A stretch of DNA of 64,000 nt from Sulfuricella sp. GTDB taxonomy: Bacteria; Pseudomonadota; Gammaproteobacteria; Burkholderiales; Sulfuricellaceae. Every line of letters starts with the position of its first letter. Positions within the stretch are counted from its first letter, which is position 1. The notes under the pieces are model-generated. The model had not been told where the DNA came from and did not search any database. It saw only the letters and a list, made by a program, of their open reading frames with translations. Both the position numbers and the translations under genes were made by a program. This document shows positions 15,537 to 28,900 of this stretch, one piece after another. The stretch lies in contig JAHFRP010000002.1 of assembly GCA_023266195.1 (NCBI GenBank), forward strand, positions 218,779 through 282,778. Reading direction: 5' to 3'.

Positions 15537-17672
15537 TTATTTCGCTGGCCGCGGCTGCCGCAGCAGCACCAGCGAGCGGGCCTGCACCGGGTAGGCGCTG
15601 CCGCGGGCGTAATGCTTGGCGATGGTCGGCTCGGCCGGAAAACTGGTGTCCACCACGTGCAGCCAGCGCTGGCTCTGGCTGTAACTCGGCAGAACGAAGC
15701 GAATCTCGCCGCTGGAAGCGTTGAGCAGGAGCAGGAAATTGTCGTCCACAACGGGGCTTCCCCGCCGATCGACCTCGCCGATATCGTCCCCGGCGAGATA
15801 CATACCGAGGCAGCGGGCGAAGCCCTGGTTCCATTCCTTTTCGCTCATCTCCAGCCCGTCGGGGTTGAACCACATGATTTTCTTGTTTCCCCCGTAAGCT
15901 GACGATTCCTGGAAGAAACTGCGCCGGTGGAAAGCCGGGTGGCTTTTGCGCAAGCCGATCATGTGCTGGACGAACGCAAGCAGTTCCTGGTCTTCCGGCT
16001 TCAGATCCCAGTCGATCCAACTCACTTCGTTGTCCTGGCAGTAGGCATTGTTGTTGCCCCGCTGGGTGCGTCCCATCTCATCCCCCGCCAGCAGCATGGG
16101 CACGCCCTGGGACAGGAACAGCGCGGCGATGAAATTGCGTTTTTGCCGGGCACGCAGGGCGAGTATGTCGGGGTTGTCGGTCGGCCCTTCGACGCCGCAG
16201 TTCCAGGCGAGATTGTTGTCGTTGCCGTCGCCGTTTTTTTCGCCGTTGGCGAGGTTGTGCTTCTGTTCGTAGCTGACCAGGTCGTGCAGGGTGAAGCCGT
16301 CGTGCGCGGTGATGAAATTGATGCTGGCGTAAGGATGGCGTCCGTTGCTGGCATACAGGTCGCTTGATCCCGTCAGGCGGTAGGCGAGATCGCCGATCAG
16401 CCCGCCTTCGCCCTTCCAGTAGGCGCGCGCGGCATCGCGGTACTTGGCGTTCCACTCGGTCCAGCCCACCGGAAAATTGCCGACCTGGTAGCCGCCCTCG
16501 CCCAGATCCCAAGGCTCGGCGATCAGCTTGACCTGGGACAGCACCGGGTCCTGGTGGATGATGTCGAAGAACGCCCCAAGCCGGTCCACCTCGTGCAGTT
16601 CCCGCGCCAGCGCCGCGGCCAGGTCGAAGCGGAAGCCGTCCACGTGCATCTCCAGCACCCAGTAGCGCAGGCTGTCCATGATGAGCTGGAGCACGCGTGG
16701 ATGCATCATGTTGAGCGTATTGCCGCAGCCGGTGTAATCCATGTAGAAGCGCGGATTGTCCGGCGTCAGCCGATAGTACGAAGCGTTGTCGACGCCGCGG
16801 AAGCACAGGGTCGGCCCGAGATGGCTGCCTTCGGCGGTGTGGTTGTAGACCACGTCGAGGATCACCTCGATGCCGGCCTTGTGCAGCGCCTTGACCATCC
16901 CCTTGAACTCCCGCACCGCGTCGTCGGTCGCCATGTAGCGCCGGTCCGGCACGAAAAATCCGATGGAATTGTAGCCCCAGTAGTTGCACAGCCCGCGCTG
17001 CACCAGGTGGCGCTCATCGACGAAGCAATGCACCGGCAGCAGTTCCACGGCGGTCACCCCCAGTTTTTGCAAGTGCTCGATGGCCGGGGCGCTGGCGAGG
17101 GCGGAATAAGTTCCACGCAACGCCTCGGGGATGCCGGGATGAAGAATGGTGAAGCCCTTGACGTGCAGTTCGTAAATGACGGTGTCGCTCCAGGGCGTAC
17201 CTGGCGGGTGGTCTCCCTCCCAGTCGAAGGTGGGGTCGATCACCTGGCATTTGGGCATGACCGGCGCGTTGTCGCGCCAGTCGAAGGATAAATCCTCCCG
17301 CTCCGAGCCGACCTTGTAGCCGAAATGGGCGTCGGTCCAGCGCAGCTTTCCCGACGCCATCTTGGCATAGGGATCGAGCAGGAGCTTGTTGGGATTGAAG
17401 CGATGCCCGCGCTCGGGCTGGTACGGCCCGTAAACGCGGTAGCCATACAGCAGGCCGGGCTTCGCGCCGGGCAGGTAACAGTGCCACGCCAGGTCGGTCT
17501 GCTCGCGCATCTCGATGCGCTCGGTTTCGCGCCGTCCGCGCGCATCGAACAGACACAGTTCAACCTTGTCGGCATTCTCGGAAAACAGGGCGAAGTTCAC
17601 TCCCTCTCCGTCCCAGGTCGCGCCCTGGGGATAAGGCTTGCCCGGCCATACGGCTCTTGTTTGTTTGGTCAT
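15537..17672 (-). CDS. glgX: Glycogen debranching enzyme GlgX/TreX (isoamylase type)
   Basis: This 711-aa cytoplasmic GH13_11 enzyme hydrolyses alpha-1,6 branches of glycogen and supplies linear maltodextrins to TreY/TreZ. An N-terminal CBM48-like domain (about residues 10-140: [45 protein letters not shown]) precedes the catalytic barrel. The barrel shows [22 protein letters not shown] (nucleophile Asp, about 347), LIAEPWDLG (Glu, about 384) and [13 protein letters not shown] (Asp, about 457). [16 protein letters not shown] and [10 protein letters not shown] follow, also typical. Its length matches the family. By operon context with treY and treZ it plays the TreX role. Confidence 0.94.
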   Translation of the reverse strand: MTKQTRAVWPGKPYPQGATWDGEGVNFALFSENADKVELCLFDARGRRETERIEMREQTDLAWHCYLPGAKPGLLYGYRVYGPYQPERGHRFNPNKLLLDPYAKMASGKLRWTDAHFGYKVGSEREDLSFDWRDNAPVMPKCQVIDPTFDWEGDHPPGTPWSDTVIYELHVKGFTILHPGIPEALRGTYSALASAPAIEHLQKLGVTAVELLPVHCFVDERHLVQRGLCNYWGYNSIGFFVPDRRYMATDDAVREFKGMVKALHKAGIEVILDVVYNHTAEGSHLGPTLCFRGVDNASYYRLTPDNPRFYMDYTGCGNTLNMMHPRVLQLIMDSLRYWVLEMHVDGFRFDLAAALARELHEVDRLGAFFDIIHQDPVLSQVKLIAEPWDLGEGGYQVGNFPVGWTEWNAKYRDAARAYWKGEGGLIGDLAYRLTGSSDLYASNGRHPYASINFITAHDGFTLHDLVSYEQKHNLANGEKNGDGNDNNLAWNCGVEGPTDNPDILALRARQKRNFIAALFLSQGVPMLLAGDEMGRTQRGNNNAYCQDNEVSWIDWDLKPEDQELLAFVQHMIGLRKSHPAFHRRSFFQESSAYGGNKKIMWFNPDGLEMSEKEWNQGFARCLGMYLAGDDIGEVDRRGSPVVDDNFLLLLNASSGEIRFVLPSYSQSQRWLHVVDTSFPAEPTIAKHYARGSAYPVQARSLVLLRQPRPAK

Positions 17673-17685
17673 GTCGCCTCTTTAT

Positions 17686-17765
17686 GTAGGTCGGGCACCC
17701 CGTGCCCGACGGTTATTTTGCGGAATCTTCTTTTTCATTTGTCGGGCACGGGGTGCCCGACCTAC
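17686..17765. repeat. GTAGGTCGGGCACC-type inverted repeat, copy B
   Basis: Left arm 17686-17710 and right arm 17741-17765 are exact reverse complements, 30 bp apart. The right arm lies inside the 3' end of the neighbouring membrane protein gene, where it encodes RSGTPCPT, and the loop encodes the last residues. Same family as 15457-15529 and 25898-25962. Confidence 0.9.
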
Positions 17766-18435
17766 GCTCCGCATCACGCGGCCACCATCGGTCCAGCAAA
17801 TCCGCCGCGCGCTGCCGGCTGCCCAGGCCGAAGGCGAGCGCCAGGGCCAGCACCAGCCCCGCCAGGAGAATCAGGAAGCTCAGGCGCACCAGTTCGGTCT
17901 CCACCTGCACCTGCTCCAGCGCGATCAGCACCACGAACACCATGATCGCGTAGCGCGCCAGGCGCCCGAGGATTTCCACATCCTGCAGCCCGACGTTCTT
18001 GCCGTAGGCGGTGATGGTGTTGTCGATGAAGCGGGAAAAATAGGCGCCGAACGCCAGCACCAGCACAGCCACGATGACCTTGGGGATGAACAGCGCGATC
18101 CGCCCGGTCAGCTCGGTGACGTGGGTCATTCCCAGGCTGCTGAATGCGATCATCAGGGCGGCCAAAATGGCGAGCCAATAGACCAGCGCGCTGAGTATGC
18201 CGATGGTATCGGTCTGGATGCCGCCCTGCCGCAGGAACCCGTCAACCCCGGCCCGCTCGGCCAGCACGTTGAGGTTGAAAGCCTTCAGCGCCTTCGCCAC
18301 CGCGAGCCGGATCGCCTTGGCCAGCACCCATCCCGCCAGCAGGATGAGGATGGCGACCAGCAGCCTGGGCAGAAACTCGCCGAGCTGGACCAGAAAACCC
18401 CGCAGCGGCTCCAGCGCCATATCCATTTTTTCCAT
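17713..18435 (-). CDS. Small mechanosensitive-channel-like membrane protein (TM-helix repeat)
   Basis: This 240-aa inner-membrane protein has about five hydrophobic segments: LLVAILILLAGWVLAKAI (about residues 25-42), ALVYWLAILAALMIAFSSL, IALFIPKVIVAVLVLAFGAY, YAIMVFVVLIAL and LSFLILLAGLVLALALAFGLG. Pattern and order match the conserved TM-helix repeat (PF05552) of MscS-related and CmpX-like proteins, but a full MscS beta domain is absent. AAGGAG lies 6 nt upstream of ATG 18435. The final residues RSGTPCPTNEKEDSAK come from a dispersed repeat. Embedded between treS and glgX on the same strand, it may sense or relieve osmotic stress together with trehalose synthesis; that is inference. Confidence 0.75.
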   Translation of the reverse strand: MEKMDMALEPLRGFLVQLGEFLPRLLVAILILLAGWVLAKAIRLAVAKALKAFNLNVLAERAGVDGFLRQGGIQTDTIGILSALVYWLAILAALMIAFSSLGMTHVTELTGRIALFIPKVIVAVLVLAFGAYFSRFIDNTITAYGKNVGLQDVEILGRLARYAIMVFVVLIALEQVQVETELVRLSFLILLAGLVLALALAFGLGSRQRAADLLDRWWPRDAERRSGTPCPTNEKEDSAK

Positions 18436-18488
18436 GGAGATCTCCTTGGCGCCTCCTCAGCTCGATCCGGGAAGACGCTGATTAAGAT

Positions 18489-18515
18489 GTCATTCCTGTG
18501 TTTCATGGGAATGAC
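18489..18515. terminator. Hairpin of the ATTCC/GGAAT family between treS and the membrane protein gene
   Basis: GTCATTCC (18489-18496) pairs with GGAATGAC (18508-18515) around an 11-nt loop. It is preceded by GGGAAGACGCTGATTAA, nearly the same text that precedes the hairpin at 35348-35381. It could attenuate transcription between treS and the membrane protein gene. It is part of a dispersed repeat family. Confidence 0.5.
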
Positions 18516-18536
18516 GAAATCGGAATAACCGTTTTT

Positions 18537-21821
<3,285 letters not shown>

Positions 21822-21830
21822 GCCGCGCCC

Positions 21831-23804
21831 CTAGAAGCAGGTCTCCACATAGTCGCGGTAAGCCCAGCGCGTGATCCGGTAGATCTCCGCCGGGTTCCGC
21901 TGCGGGTCGAGATCGACGATATGGCGGTGGCCGCGCCACAAGTGCTTCTGCCCGGTCAGCAGTTCATCCACCTGAAAGGTCTTGTCGCGAGGAATGCCCA
22001 GCTCTTGCAGCGGGAATTCCAGCACCGCCTGGTGCGCCTCGAACGGGTCCAGGTTGACCGCGACGAAGACGGTGTTCGACCCGTCCAGGGTGGCCTTGCC
22101 GTAGAACAGCACGTTATCGTCGTCGGCCGGGTAGAAGCGCAGGTTCTCCAGCTCGTGCAGCGCCGGATTTTCCCGGCGGATGCGGTTGATCGCGGCGATT
22201 TCTTCCTTGATGTGGCCGGGGCGGTCCCAGTCCCACACCTTGTAGTCGTATTTCTCCGAGTCGAGGTATTCCTCGGTGCCCGGAATCGCCGCCGCCTCGC
22301 ACAGCTCGAACCCGTTGTAGATGCCGTACACGCTGGACAGCGTCGCCGCCAGCACCAGGCGGATGAAAAACGCGGGCCGCCCGCCGCTTTGCAGGAAGGC
22401 CGGCAGGATATCGGGCGTGCAGGTGAAGAAGTTCGGCCGCAGGTATTCCTTCACCTCGGTCTGGGTCAGTTCGGTGAGATAGTCGGCGAGTTCCTGCTTG
22501 AAATTGCGCCAGGTGAAATAAGTATAGGACTGGGTGAAGCCGGCCTTGGCCAGCGCTTTCAACAGCTTCGGCCGGGTAAATGCCTCCGCCAGGAAGATCG
22601 TGTCGGGATGCGCGCTCTGCACCTCGCGGATCAGCCATTCCCAAAACCGGATCGGCTTGGTGTGCGGGTTGTCCACGCGAAATGTCCTGACCCCCTGCCC
22701 GATCCAGAACAGCACCACGTCGCGCCATTCCCGCCAGATCTCCTCCTGCCGAGGGCTGTAGAAATCGACGTTGACGATATCCTGGTATTTCTTGGGCGGG
22801 TTCTCGGCATATTTGATGCTGCCGTCCGGACGGTAGCGGAACCAGTCCGGATGTTCCTTGAGATAAGGATGGTCGGGCGAGCACTGGATGGCGAAATCCA
22901 GCGCCACTTCCAGGCCCAGTTCGCCGGCCTGGCGCACAAAAGCGCGGAAGTCCTCCAGCGTGCCCAGCTCGGGATGAACCGCCTTGTGTCCACCCAACTC
23001 CGAGCCGATGGCATAGGGGCTGCCGGGCGCGCCGGGAACGACTTCCGGCGTATTGTTCGGCCCCTTGCGGTGGGTCGCGCCGATGGGATGGATCGGCACC
23101 AGGTAAATCACGTCGAAACCCATCCGCCGAATCTCCGGCAGGCGCGCCGCGCAGTCCCTGAAGGTGGCGCTTTTGCCCGGCGCCTTGCCCTGCGAACGCG
23201 GGAACATCTCGTACCAGGCCGCGAAGCGCGCCGCCGGCCGGTCCGCCACCGCTTCCAGTTCGCGTTCGCAGACGGCGGCAGCGCTGCGGTCCGGGTGGCG
23301 CGCCATCAGGCGGCGCAGCGTTGAAGAAAGCAGCAAATCAACGCGCTCTGGTTCCTGTGCCTGCCGATCGAAGTTTTCGACCACTCGCTGCAACTGGGCG
23401 CGGTCGTCGTCCGCCGCGCGCTCCGCCGCGGCAGCCACCAGTTGCCGCCCTTCGAGCAGTTCCAGCCCGACCGCCTGGCCCGCTTCGCGCTTTTTTTCCA
23501 GCTCGCCGCGCCACGACTCGAACTGATCGACCCACGCCTCGATCGCATAGCGGTAGCGCGTATTTTTCTCCAGCGCGAAACCGCCGCGCCAGCGGTCGTT
23601 CACCACCTGCGCCATCGGCGCTTCGAGCCAGCCCGCGGCATTCGCTTCGCGGTATTTGACCACGGCGGCGAGGATGTCGTGGCCTTCCTTGAGGATGTCG
23701 GCTTCGACCTCCAGGCGGTCGCCCACCTCGCGCTTGACCGGATAGCGGCCGCAATCCAGCTCGGGGTAGATATTCTCGATGATGATCGAGCTGTGCTCCA
23801 TCAT
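21831..23804 (-). CDS. glgE: Alpha-1,4-glucan:maltose-1-phosphate maltosyltransferase (GlgE)
   Basis: This 657-aa GH13_3 enzyme extends alpha-1,4-glucans with maltosyl units from maltose-1-phosphate. The N-terminal domain starts with IIIENIYPELDCGRYPVKRE and DILKEGHDILAAVVKYR (DUF3416). The barrel has FDVIYLVPIHPIG, LDFAIQCSPDHPYLKEHPDW, RTFRVDNPHTKP (nucleophile Asp, about 376) and FLAEAFTRP (Glu, about 405). ATG 23804 overlaps the stop of the upstream GH13 gene (ATGA), with GGAG 8 nt before it. With TreS-Mak immediately downstream, this completes the trehalose-to-glucan route. Confidence 0.95.
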   Translation of the reverse strand: MMEHSSIIIENIYPELDCGRYPVKREVGDRLEVEADILKEGHDILAAVVKYREANAAGWLEAPMAQVVNDRWRGGFALEKNTRYRYAIEAWVDQFESWRGELEKKREAGQAVGLELLEGRQLVAAAAERAADDDRAQLQRVVENFDRQAQEPERVDLLLSSTLRRLMARHPDRSAAAVCERELEAVADRPAARFAAWYEMFPRSQGKAPGKSATFRDCAARLPEIRRMGFDVIYLVPIHPIGATHRKGPNNTPEVVPGAPGSPYAIGSELGGHKAVHPELGTLEDFRAFVRQAGELGLEVALDFAIQCSPDHPYLKEHPDWFRYRPDGSIKYAENPPKKYQDIVNVDFYSPRQEEIWREWRDVVLFWIGQGVRTFRVDNPHTKPIRFWEWLIREVQSAHPDTIFLAEAFTRPKLLKALAKAGFTQSYTYFTWRNFKQELADYLTELTQTEVKEYLRPNFFTCTPDILPAFLQSGGRPAFFIRLVLAATLSSVYGIYNGFELCEAAAIPGTEEYLDSEKYDYKVWDWDRPGHIKEEIAAINRIRRENPALHELENLRFYPADDDNVLFYGKATLDGSNTVFVAVNLDPFEAHQAVLEFPLQELGIPRDKTFQVDELLTGQKHLWRGHRHIVDLDPQRNPAEIYRITRWAYRDYVETCF

Positions 23805-25105
23805 TCCGCAGCCTCCACATGAAACACCCGCATCTCCAGCGGCGCGAGGTGGATCATGCCGCGCTCTGACAACGGGCCGTGCGGGTTCTGCGGGGTGATT
23901 TCACGAATATCCGCAACGCCGCTCCGCATCGCCTCGGCCAGGGCGTGAACGGCGAAATCGTGGCCGTGGGCAGGATCGCGATTGATCAGCGCCGCTGCCC
24001 GGCCCGGCGACCGCTCGCCATGGCGCAGCAACCCGACCAGCGGCGAATCGGCCGGAGTGAAGCGCGTCTGCCGGCCTTCCTCGTTCAATGCCGGCGTGGC
24101 GGATTTCATGCCATTGACGGCACGGACGAACGGGCCGAGGTCGAACTGCGTCTCCTCCCAGTCCTCGGGCCTGGTCTTCACCACATCGAGCTTGCGGCGA
24201 AAACCGTACTCGAAGCCGATCGGCATCATCACCCCGGCCGAAAAAAACGCCGCGAACAGGTAGTAGAGCCGCGATACGCGTTCGTCGCCGCCCGACTCCG
24301 CCGCCAGGCGCTCGGTGTCGTGGCTTTCCGGAAACGCCACCGATGGGGCGATGCGGCGGTAGGTTTCATATTGTTGGAGCAGCCAGTCGGCGCGGAAGTC
24401 CCACCACTTGGCGCTGTTGAACAGGTAGTCGAAGCCGGCGGCGTGTAACTGCGCCACCTCCGGCGGCTGGCAGCCCAGGGTTTCCGCGAAGAAATGCACC
24501 TCCGGATTGAGCGCCCGCGCCGCCTCGATGATCCGCGCCCACACCGCGCCCGGCACCTTGTAGGCGGCATCGCAGCGAAAGCCGTGAAAGCCGAGGCCGG
24601 TGTAATGCAGCACCAGATCCTTCCAGTAGGCGATCAGCCCGTCCGGGTCGGCGGGGTGGTCGTAGTCGATTTCCGCCAGATCGCCCCACACGGTGCGGCG
24701 GGAAACGTCGTGCGGATGGTCCGGGTCGAGCGCGAACGGCGAGCGGGTCGAGCCGTCCGCCTCGCGCGCGAACCATTCGGGGTGCTGCTCGACCAGCAGC
24801 GCATCCTTGGCCGTGTGGTTGATCACCAGATCCATCATCACGTTGAGGCCCTGCTCTTCGGCCTGGCGCAGGAATTCGGCCAGCAGTTCGTCGGCGCTCT
24901 TGCCGCTATGCCCCTGAAACAGCGGATGCAGGCGGTAATAATCCTTCACCGCATACAAGCTGCCCGAGAACCCCGGATAGTGGAACGGGTTCAGGAACAC
25001 CCAATCGAAACCCAGCCCCGCAATGCGCGGCAACTGCGCCTCCCAGTCGCGCAGCGAGCCCGCCAGAAGCGGAAACAGATTGTAGATGCGTGGGCCTTGC
25101 CCCAT
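23801..25105 (-). CDS. Alpha-amylase-family (GH13) protein coupled to glgE
   Basis: This 434-aa cytoplasmic GH13 protein opens the island. Catalytic elements are all present: DLVINHTAKDA, GFHGFRCDAAYK (Asp, about 178), FFAETLG (Glu, about 205) and FPESHDTERL (Asp, about 263). IYNLFPLLAGSLRDWEAQLP and FDWVFLNPFHYPGFSGSLYA resemble the N-terminal GH13 module seen fused to GlgE in some proteobacteria, so this may be the split form of that longer protein. GGGGGAAAA precedes the ATG and it overlaps glgE by 4 bp. The reaction is not certain: it could be an amylase-like hydrolase or a maltosyl/glucanotransferase. Confidence 0.82.
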   Translation of the reverse strand: MGQGPRIYNLFPLLAGSLRDWEAQLPRIAGLGFDWVFLNPFHYPGFSGSLYAVKDYYRLHPLFQGHSGKSADELLAEFLRQAEEQGLNVMMDLVINHTAKDALLVEQHPEWFAREADGSTRSPFALDPDHPHDVSRRTVWGDLAEIDYDHPADPDGLIAYWKDLVLHYTGLGFHGFRCDAAYKVPGAVWARIIEAARALNPEVHFFAETLGCQPPEVAQLHAAGFDYLFNSAKWWDFRADWLLQQYETYRRIAPSVAFPESHDTERLAAESGGDERVSRLYYLFAAFFSAGVMMPIGFEYGFRRKLDVVKTRPEDWEETQFDLGPFVRAVNGMKSATPALNEEGRQTRFTPADSPLVGLLRHGERSPGRAAALINRDPAHGHDFAVHALAEAMRSGVADIREITPQNPHGPLSERGMIHLAPLEMRVFHVEAAE

Positions 25106-25415
25106 TTTTCCCCCTGATTTTTATTTGACGCGAAGCAGCCGGGATAGCCCAATCCGGCATACGGCCTTTTTCAGGGTAGTCACCGGGTAGGCATAAATCA
25201 AATGACGGCCAGGGATGCCGGACACGCTGGCCCGCACCAAAACCTGTGGGAGAGTTGGAAAGAGGGGTTCGGGAAATCAAGTGCGTTCAGGGCGTATGGA
25301 TTCCCGCTTTCGCGGGAATGACATTTATTCGGCGTGCCCTTTATAGAGCTAATTCGACAAGCCTGTGCTACACCTAAATTTCCCGGCTTATATTCGAATA
25401 TGAAAAGGAGTGGCC
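25106..25415. promoter_or_regulatory. 310-bp divergent intergenic region with a hairpin repeat
   Basis: This gap separates the glucan island (leftward) from the cytochrome gene (rightward) and must hold both promoters; I could not place a convincing -35/-10 pair. It contains a perfect hairpin ATTCCCGC-TTTC-GCGGGAAT at 25300-25319, preceded by GGGCGTATGGATTC and followed by GACA. The same text recurs near 32419-32486. Confidence 0.5.
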
Positions 25416-25892
25416 ATGATCGGCAAAAAGTTTTGTGCCCCCATTATTTTTGTCCTGCTGCTTGTCGGCAGTGCCGCCCTGTTGGGCGGCTGCGGGAAGA
25501 AGGAGAAACCGCCGGAGCCATCTTCTCCCATCTCGCAAGCGCCGGCACCGCCTCCGAATGCCGGCGCGCCGGCCGGAATGGCGTCCGGCAAGCCGGTGAC
25601 GATTGCCGACGCCGAGGCGGCGATGAAAAAAAGCGACTGCTTCACCTGTCACGCGGTAGACAAGAAGCTGGTCGGCCCGGCTTATTCGTGGGTTGCCTTC
25701 CGCTACAAGGACGACAAGGATGCCGTCGCCAAGCTGTCGGCCAAGGTCAAGAACGGCGGCGCCGGCAATTGGTCCGCCTATACCGGCGGCGTCGCCATGA
25801 CGCCCCATCCGCAACTTTCCGATGCCGAGATCAAGGCCATGGTGCAATGGGTGTTGAGCCAGCCACCGGTGCAAGCACCGCCCAAGGTTTGA
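25416..25892 (+). CDS. Lipoprotein c-type cytochrome (c551-like)
   Basis: This 158-aa protein combines a lipoprotein signal (FVLLLVGSAALLGGC, then GKKEKPPEPSS) with a proline-rich linker (about residues 30-62) and a class I cytochrome c domain. The heme-binding CFTCH is at about residue 75-79; the distal Met is probably in GGVAMTPHPQLSDAEIKAMV, a c551/c5-type ending. AAAAGGAG ends at 25410, 5 nt before ATG 25416. A GTG at 25410 in the same frame overlaps this site, so I prefer 25416. It is predicted to be a membrane-anchored periplasmic electron carrier. No redox partner gene is adjacent. Confidence 0.9.
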   Translation: MIGKKFCAPIIFVLLLVGSAALLGGCGKKEKPPEPSSPISQAPAPPPNAGAPAGMASGKPVTIADAEAAMKKSDCFTCHAVDKKLVGPAYSWVAFRYKDDKDAVAKLSAKVKNGGAGNWSAYTGGVAMTPHPQLSDAEIKAMVQWVLSQPPVQAPPKV

Positions 25893-25897
25893 TTCAT

Positions 25898-25962
25898 GTA
25901 GGTCGGGCACCCTGTGCCCGACAATCCGGCACCGTCCGTCTGGCACGGGGTGCCCGACCTAC
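25898..25962. repeat. GTAGGTCGGGCACC-type inverted repeat, copy C
   Basis: Left arm 25898-25922 and right arm 25938-25962 are near-perfect reverse complements (two mismatches from copies A and B: CCCTGTG, and CTGGCAC). It lies between the convergent cytochrome and RND pump genes. The outer edge of the right arm provides the TAG stop of the pump gene at 25959-25961. Confidence 0.88.
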
Positions 25963-28900
25963 ACTTTTCCCTCTTCCCGCCTGTGTTCCGCCGCCAGCAT
26001 CATGTACATCGCCGGCACCACGAACAAGGTAAACAGCGTGCCGATCGCGATGCCGGTCGAGATCACCAGCCCCATGTTGAAGCGGCCCACGGCGCCGGCG
26101 CCGGTCGCGGCCACCAGCGGCAGGACGCCGAGCACCATGGCGGCGGTGGTCATCAGGATCGGGCGCAGGCGGATGGCGGCGGCCATTTCGATGGCCTCGC
26201 GCTTGTTGCGGCCTTCGAGCTGCTGGTCGTTGGCGAAGCGGACGATCAGGATGCCGTGCTTGCTGATCAACCCGATCAGCGTGACCAGGCCGACCTCGGT
26301 GTAGATGTTCAGGCTGGCGCCGCCGATGCCGAGCGAGATGAAGATCAGCGCGCCGCAGATCGACATCGGCACGCTGATCAGCACGATCAGCGGGTCGCGG
26401 AAACTTTCGAACAGCGCCGCCAGGGACAGGAAAATGATGATCAGTGCGAAGCCGAAGGTGACCAGCAGTGCGGAGGATTCCTGCTCGTACTGGCGCGCCT
26501 GGCCGGCATAGTCCACGCTGTAGGCGCGCGGCAGGGTTTCCCTGGCGAGTTCCTTCATCTTGTTCAAAGCGTCGCCCAGCGCCACGCCGGGCATGGGAAC
26601 GCCGGAAATCGTCGCGGAGTTGAGCTGCTGGAAGTGGTTGAGCGACTCGGGCACCACGCTGGTTTTCAGGCTGGCGACGGTGGACACCGGGATCGCCGTG
26701 CCGTTCTTGTTGGTGATGTAGTAATCCCGAAGCTGTTCGGCATTCAGCCGCTCGCTTTGCATCACCTGCGGAATCACCCGGTAGGAACGGCCGGCGAGGC
26801 TGAAATAATTGACGTAATTGCCCCCCAGCATCGAGCCGAGCGCCTTGCCGATGTCGTTCATGGTCAGCCCGAGCAGCGCCGCCTTGTCGCGGTCGATGGC
26901 GATGCTGGTCTGCGGCAGGTCGAACTTGAGATCGTTGTCCACGAAAACGAACATGCCGCTGGCCTGCGCCTTGTCCATCAGGGCCTGCGCGACTTCGTCG
27001 AGGCGCTGAAAACTGTCCGTCGTCCCGATCACGAACTGCATCGGCAAGCCGATGCCGCCGCCGGGCAGGGGCGGCCGCTGGAACGCCACCGCCCGTATCC
27101 CCGCAATCCGGGCAAAGCGCATTTGCACCTCCGCCTGCAACTGATCGGCATTCTTCTTGCGCTCGTCCCACGGTTTCAGCACCATGCCGGCGATGCCGGT
27201 ATTGAGGCCGTTGAGGCCGTCGAGCTGGAACACGTGGTCGGTTTCCGGGTGAGAGGCGTAAATCTCATAGACCTGGCGCGAGTTGAGCTGGGTCTGTTGC
27301 AGGGTGGCGTTCGGCGCGGCCGTCAGCAGGCCGATGACGATGCCCTGGTCTTCCTGCGGCGCGAGCTCCGACTTTGACGTGACATAAAGAAAATAGATGC
27401 TGGTCAGCACGATCACGGCGAAAACGGCCACCACTGGCAGATAATCGAGGGTGCCGTGCAGCGCCCGCGCATAGCCGGCGCGCAGGTTGCCGAACTGGCG
27501 GTCGATGAATTCGACCAGCCGAGCCTGGCCGCCTTTGTCCTTGGCGCGGAGAAAACGCGAGCACATCATCGGCGACAGCGTGAGCGCGATGATCGCCGAT
27601 ACGGTAACCGCCCCGGCCAGGGTATAGGCGAATTCGGTGAACAGCGCGCCGGTCAGGCCGCCCATGAAGCCGATCGGCACATAAACCGCCACCAGCACCA
27701 CGGTCATCGCGACGATCGGCCCGACCAGTTCCCGCGCGCCGATCAGCGCGGCTTCCAGCGGGGCCTTGCCCTCCTCCATGTGGCGGTTGACGTTTTCCAC
27801 CACGATGATGGCGTCGTCCACCACCAGGCCGATGGCGAGCACCAGCGCCAGCAGCGTCAGCAGGTTGATGGTGTAGCCCAGCACCAGCATCATGAAAAAA
27901 GTGCCGATCAGGGAAAGCGGCATGGCAACCACCGGAATCACCACCGAACGCAGCGAGCCGAGAAACAGGAAGATGACCAGAGTGACGATCAAGAGCGCCT
28001 TGACCAGCGTGGCGACCACCTCGTGAATGGAGCTTTTGACGAACTTGGTCGCATCGTAGACGATCTTGCCGTCGAGCCCCTGCGGCAGCTGTTCCTGCAC
28101 GGCCGGGAAGGCATTGCGCACGCCCTCGATGACATCCAGCAGATTGGCGGTGGGCGCGACCTTGATGCCGATGTAGACCGCGGTTTGCCCGTCGAAGCCA
28201 ACCGCGGTGTCGTAGTCCTCGGAGCCCAGCGTGACGTTGGCCACGTCGGCGAGGCGGACGTTGGCGCCATTCTTGGATTTGACGACCAGGTTGCGGAATT
28301 CCTGCACCGAGTGCAGCCCGGTATCGGCGGTGAGGTTGACGGTAACCATCTGGCCCTGGGTGCGGCCGACGGCGGAAATGAAGTCGTTGTTGGTCAGCGC
28401 ATCGCTCACGTTCGAGGCGGTAACCCCCAGCGCCGCCATTTTCTGCGGATTCAGCCACGCACGCAGCGCGAACTGGTGCTTGCCCAGGATCTCGGCGGTC
28501 TGCACGCCTTCCACAGCCTGTAGCTTGGGTTGCGCCACCCGGATCAGGTAGTCGGTGATCTTGTTGGTCGGCAGCACCTGGCTGTAAAAGCCGATGTACA
28601 TGGAATCGATGGTTTCGCCGACGGCCACGGTCAGCACCGGCGGCTGCGTGCCGGTCGGCAGCTGGTTCAGCACCGCGTTGACCTTGGTGTTGATCTCGGT
28701 GAGCGCCTTGTCGGTGTCGTAGTTGAGGCGCAGGTTGACCTGGATGTTGCTGATGTTTTGCCGGCTGGTCGAAGTCATATAGTCGATGCCGTTCGCCTGC
28801 GCGATCGAATTCTCCAGCGGCGCGGTGATGAAACCAGCCACCAGGGCCGGATCGGCGCCGGTATAGATGGTCGTCACGGTGACCACCGCGTTCTGCGTCT

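Noticed and set aside
13782-15902. 706-aa plus-strand frame
   Set aside because: It runs antisense through treZ and across an inverted repeat into glgX; no ribosome binding site or domain was seen.
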